From the NCBI GenBank assembly GCA_030432455.1, contig JAUIHC010000170.1, positions 1 to 6,592 on the forward strand: 6,592 nucleotides of DNA, read 5' to 3'. This DNA is from Phycisphaerae bacterium (GTDB lineage: Bacteria > Planctomycetota > Phycisphaerae > Phycisphaerales > SM1A02). The notes below the pieces were generated by a model, which was not told the origin of the DNA, made no database searches, and saw nothing but the letters and a program-made list of their open reading frames with translations. Made by a program: the position numbers and the translations under genes. Below are positions 4,930 through 6,592 of the stretch, in pieces (within the stretch, counting starts at the first letter, position 1; every line of letters begins with the position of its first letter).

Positions 4930-6300
4930 CTACGACCACGTCAGGATGAACGTCAGCAGGGCCGCGATGATCGCGGCCGGCAGGGCGATTGTCGCGATCG
5001 TTCGCAGCACCCGCGCCTGTCGCTCGGCCTTCGCGACCGCGGTGGCGTACGGAATCCGCGAGAAACTCACCATGTCGTAGAGCGGCGTCCAGAGGCTCGG
5101 GACGATCGCGCCGAGGAGCTGGCTGCCGCGCTTGGCGAGTCGGTGCCGGCGGTCGCCGGCGCGATCCCGCATGTCGATGAACTGATCGAGGGCGAGATCC
5201 GCGATCGCGTTGGCGTTGTCGATCCGCTCGTCCTCGTACGCGGCGATCGCGGCGTCGAGGTCGGTCGGGTGCGATGCGATCGCATCCGCCAGCGCCTCGC
5301 AGTCCTCGAAACTCGCGTTGGCGCCCTGACCGTAGAACGGCACGATCGCGTGGGCGGCATCGCCGAGCAGCACCGCGCGGCCGCGATGCCACGGCCGGGA
5401 ACGCATCGTCACCAGGGCACTGGTCGGATTCGCGTGCCAGTCCGCGAGCAGGTCGGGCATGTGCGGCACCGCGTCGGGGTAGTGCCGCTCGAAGAACGCC
5501 ATGATCTCGGCGTCGCTCGCGCCGTCGAGCGTGCCGAAGGAGTGCTCGCCCTCGAACGGCCAGAACAGCGTGCCGGTGAACGACCCGTCGGCGTTCGGCA
5601 GGGCGATCATCATCGACCCGCCGTGCGGCCAGATGTGCAGGGCGTTGGGATCCAGCCGGAACCGGCCGTGCGGACCCGACGCGTCGTCGGCGGGCGGGAT
5701 CGCGAGCTCCTTGTAGCCCGCGGCCAGCCACGACTGCGAGAAGTCGAATCGAGCGGTCCGTCGCATCGCCTCGCGGACCGCGCTGAACGCGCCGTCGGCC
5801 CCGACGACCAGATCGCCGTCGACCCGCTCGCGCCTCCCGTCGGGGAACTCGAAGATCGCCGCGGGGCGGGCGTGTTCGTCGAACTCGGCGTCCACGCACC
5901 GTGCCTCGAAGACGAGCTCGACGCCGGGCGTGGCGGCGGCGGACTCCACCAGCATCCGGTTGAGACCGCTCCGACTCACCGAGTTGATGGCGCGGTCCGG
6001 ATCGCGGCTGTACGGCGTGAATGTCTCGGCGCCGTGCTGATGGACCATGCGACCCGGCATCCGCACCGCGTCGGCGAGGACCGCCTCCTCGAGCCCGACG
6101 CTCGCCAGCGCGTGCAGCCCCCGCACGCTGATCGCGAGGTTGATCGATCGGCCACTCTCCGCGTCGGCGCGGCGGGGATCCATGCGGCGCTCGAAGAGTC
6201 GCACGCGATGTCCCGCTCGACCGAGCGAGGTCGCGAGGAGGGCGCCCGCGAGTCCGGCACCGGCGATGACGATGTCGTGGCTCGGTCGAGGGTCGGCCAT
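4930..6300 (-). CDS. kmo: Kynurenine 3-monooxygenase (FAD-dependent), with C-terminal membrane segment
   Basis: A 456-residue class A flavoprotein hydroxylase that converts L-kynurenine to 3-hydroxykynurenine with NADPH and O2. Visible parts: the FAD dinucleotide fold GAGLAG at 14-19 with Glu37 ending the second strand; GRSINLAISVRG at 50-61, a strong KMO signature; Arg84 and Tyr97 in GRMVHQHGAETFTPY, matching the Arg/Tyr pair that binds the kynurenine carboxylate in studied KMOs; SVSRSGLNRML; the GADG motif with Asp169; and LLGDAAHAIVPFYGQGANASFEDC with Asp314, the second FAD-binding motif. The last ~22 residues (434-455, ATIALPAAIIAALLTFILTW) are a plausible transmembrane tail anchor, reminiscent of the membrane-attached mitochondrial enzyme; soluble bacterial enzymes such as that of Pseudomonas fluorescens are not known to be anchored this way. 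It follows kynU with a single base between stop and start, so the two are co-translated or coupled. Confidence 0.96.
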   Translation of the reverse strand: MADPRPSHDIVIAGAGLAGALLATSLGRAGHRVRLFERRMDPRRADAESGRSINLAISVRGLHALASVGLEEAVLADAVRMPGRMVHQHGAETFTPYSRDPDRAINSVSRSGLNRMLVESAAATPGVELVFEARCVDAEFDEHARPAAIFEFPDGRRERVDGDLVVGADGAFSAVREAMRRTARFDFSQSWLAAGYKELAIPPADDASGPHGRFRLDPNALHIWPHGGSMMIALPNADGSFTGTLFWPFEGEHSFGTLDGASDAEIMAFFERHYPDAVPHMPDLLADWHANPTSALVTMRSRPWHRGRAVLLGDAAHAIVPFYGQGANASFEDCEALADAIASHPTDLDAAIAAYEDERIDNANAIADLALDQFIDMRDRAGDRRHRLAKRGSQLLGAIVPSLWTPLYDMVSFSRIPYATAVAKAERQARVLRTIATIALPAAIIAALLTFILTWS

Positions 6301-6301
6301 G

Positions 6302-6592
6302 TCAGGCGTCCCGCAGGGCGTCCGCGGCGCGGAGGCAGTCGGCGAAGGTCGAGTACAGCGGCACCGGGGCGAGCCGCACGAGATCGGGCGGGCGGAAGTC
6401 GGCGACGACGCCGCGGGGGGCGAGTCGGTCGAACCTCGCTCGGGCGTCGCCCGAGAGCCGCACGCTCAGCTGGCAGCCGCGTTCCTCGGCGTTGCTCGGG
6501 GTGACGATCTCGGCGTCGGCGGGAAGCGCCTCGCGGAGGCAGGCGTGGAGAAAGCCGGTGAGCACGCGGCTCTTCGCCCGCAGCGCGGGCAT
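6302..6592 (-). CDS. kynU: Kynureninase, C-terminal part (gene continues past window end)
   Basis: The frame is open to the window edge, so only the last 96 residues are seen. They match the C-terminal domain of kynureninase, a PLP enzyme that cleaves 3-hydroxykynurenine to 3-hydroxyanthranilate and alanine (or kynurenine to anthranilate): LRAKSRVLTGFL at the start, IVTPSNAEERGCQLSVRL in the middle, then GVVADFRPPDLVRLAPVPLYSTFADC. The ERGCQLS and RLAPVPLY-S-F blocks are characteristic of the family. The Met at the window edge corresponds to an internal residue, not a start. The PLP-binding Lys lies in the missing part. The TGA is one base before the kmo ATG, indicating a kynU-kmo operon. With KMO next to it, 3-hydroxykynurenine is the likely physiological substrate. 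Confidence 0.93.
   Translation of the reverse strand: MPALRAKSRVLTGFLHACLREALPADAEIVTPSNAEERGCQLSVRLSGDARARFDRLAPRGVVADFRPPDLVRLAPVPLYSTFADCLRAADALRDA

Noticed and set aside
4834..6504. 556-codon open frame on the plus strand opposite kmo
   Set aside because: It is a GC-driven shadow of kmo and kynU; the translation is rich in Arg, Gly and His-Arg-Asp runs and shows no recognisable domain.

Overview
The window is GC-rich (roughly two thirds G+C by eye). It reads as part of a tryptophan/kynurenine degradation locus from a bacterium, most likely a planctomycete. The phylum guess rests on weak evidence: dispersed 'ccacagaggcacagagg' repeats, start codons that mostly lack a Shine-Dalgarno sequence, and a long-range gene style that I associate with Planctomycetota (Phycisphaerae-like). 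No rRNA or marker gene is present to confirm it.

Layout. Plus strand, left half: the 3' end of an atypical short-chain dehydrogenase (1-375), a 270-bp repeat-filled gap, an aldehyde dehydrogenase of the 2-aminomuconate-semialdehyde type (646-2088), a gap with a 57-bp direct repeat, a small lipoprotein gene of unknown role (2327-2872), and a RidA-family 2-aminomuconate deaminase overlapping it by 4 bp (2869-3312). Minus strand, right half, read from the right edge: the 3' end of kynureninase (6592-6302), kynurenine 3-monooxygenase (6300-4930), kynurenine formamidase (4784-4164), and a small single-pass membrane protein of unknown function (4108-3593). The two strands converge on a repeat-rich segment (3313-3592) whose arms can fold into a long imperfect stem.

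How the genes work together. The minus-strand genes cover N-formylkynurenine to kynurenine (KynB), kynurenine to 3-hydroxykynurenine (KMO) and 3-hydroxykynurenine to 3-hydroxyanthranilate (KynU). The plus-strand genes cover 2-aminomuconate semialdehyde to 2-aminomuconate (aldehyde dehydrogenase) and 2-aminomuconate deamination (RidA-type deaminase). The linking enzymes, 3-hydroxyanthranilate 3,4-dioxygenase and ACMS decarboxylase, and the first enzyme (tryptophan 2,3-dioxygenase) are not in the window and may lie just outside. The presence of the dehydrogenase and deaminase points to carbon/nitrogen catabolism rather than only NAD synthesis.

The intergenic DNA is unusually rich in short repeats: cacagagg-type repeats, 7-bp and 13-bp tandem arrays, a 57-bp direct repeat and a REP-like inverted repeat. 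Two catabolic genes (the aldehyde dehydrogenase and kynB) share an odd start context: four 7-bp units, then six C, then ATG. No tRNA, rRNA, CRISPR array or transposase gene was seen.
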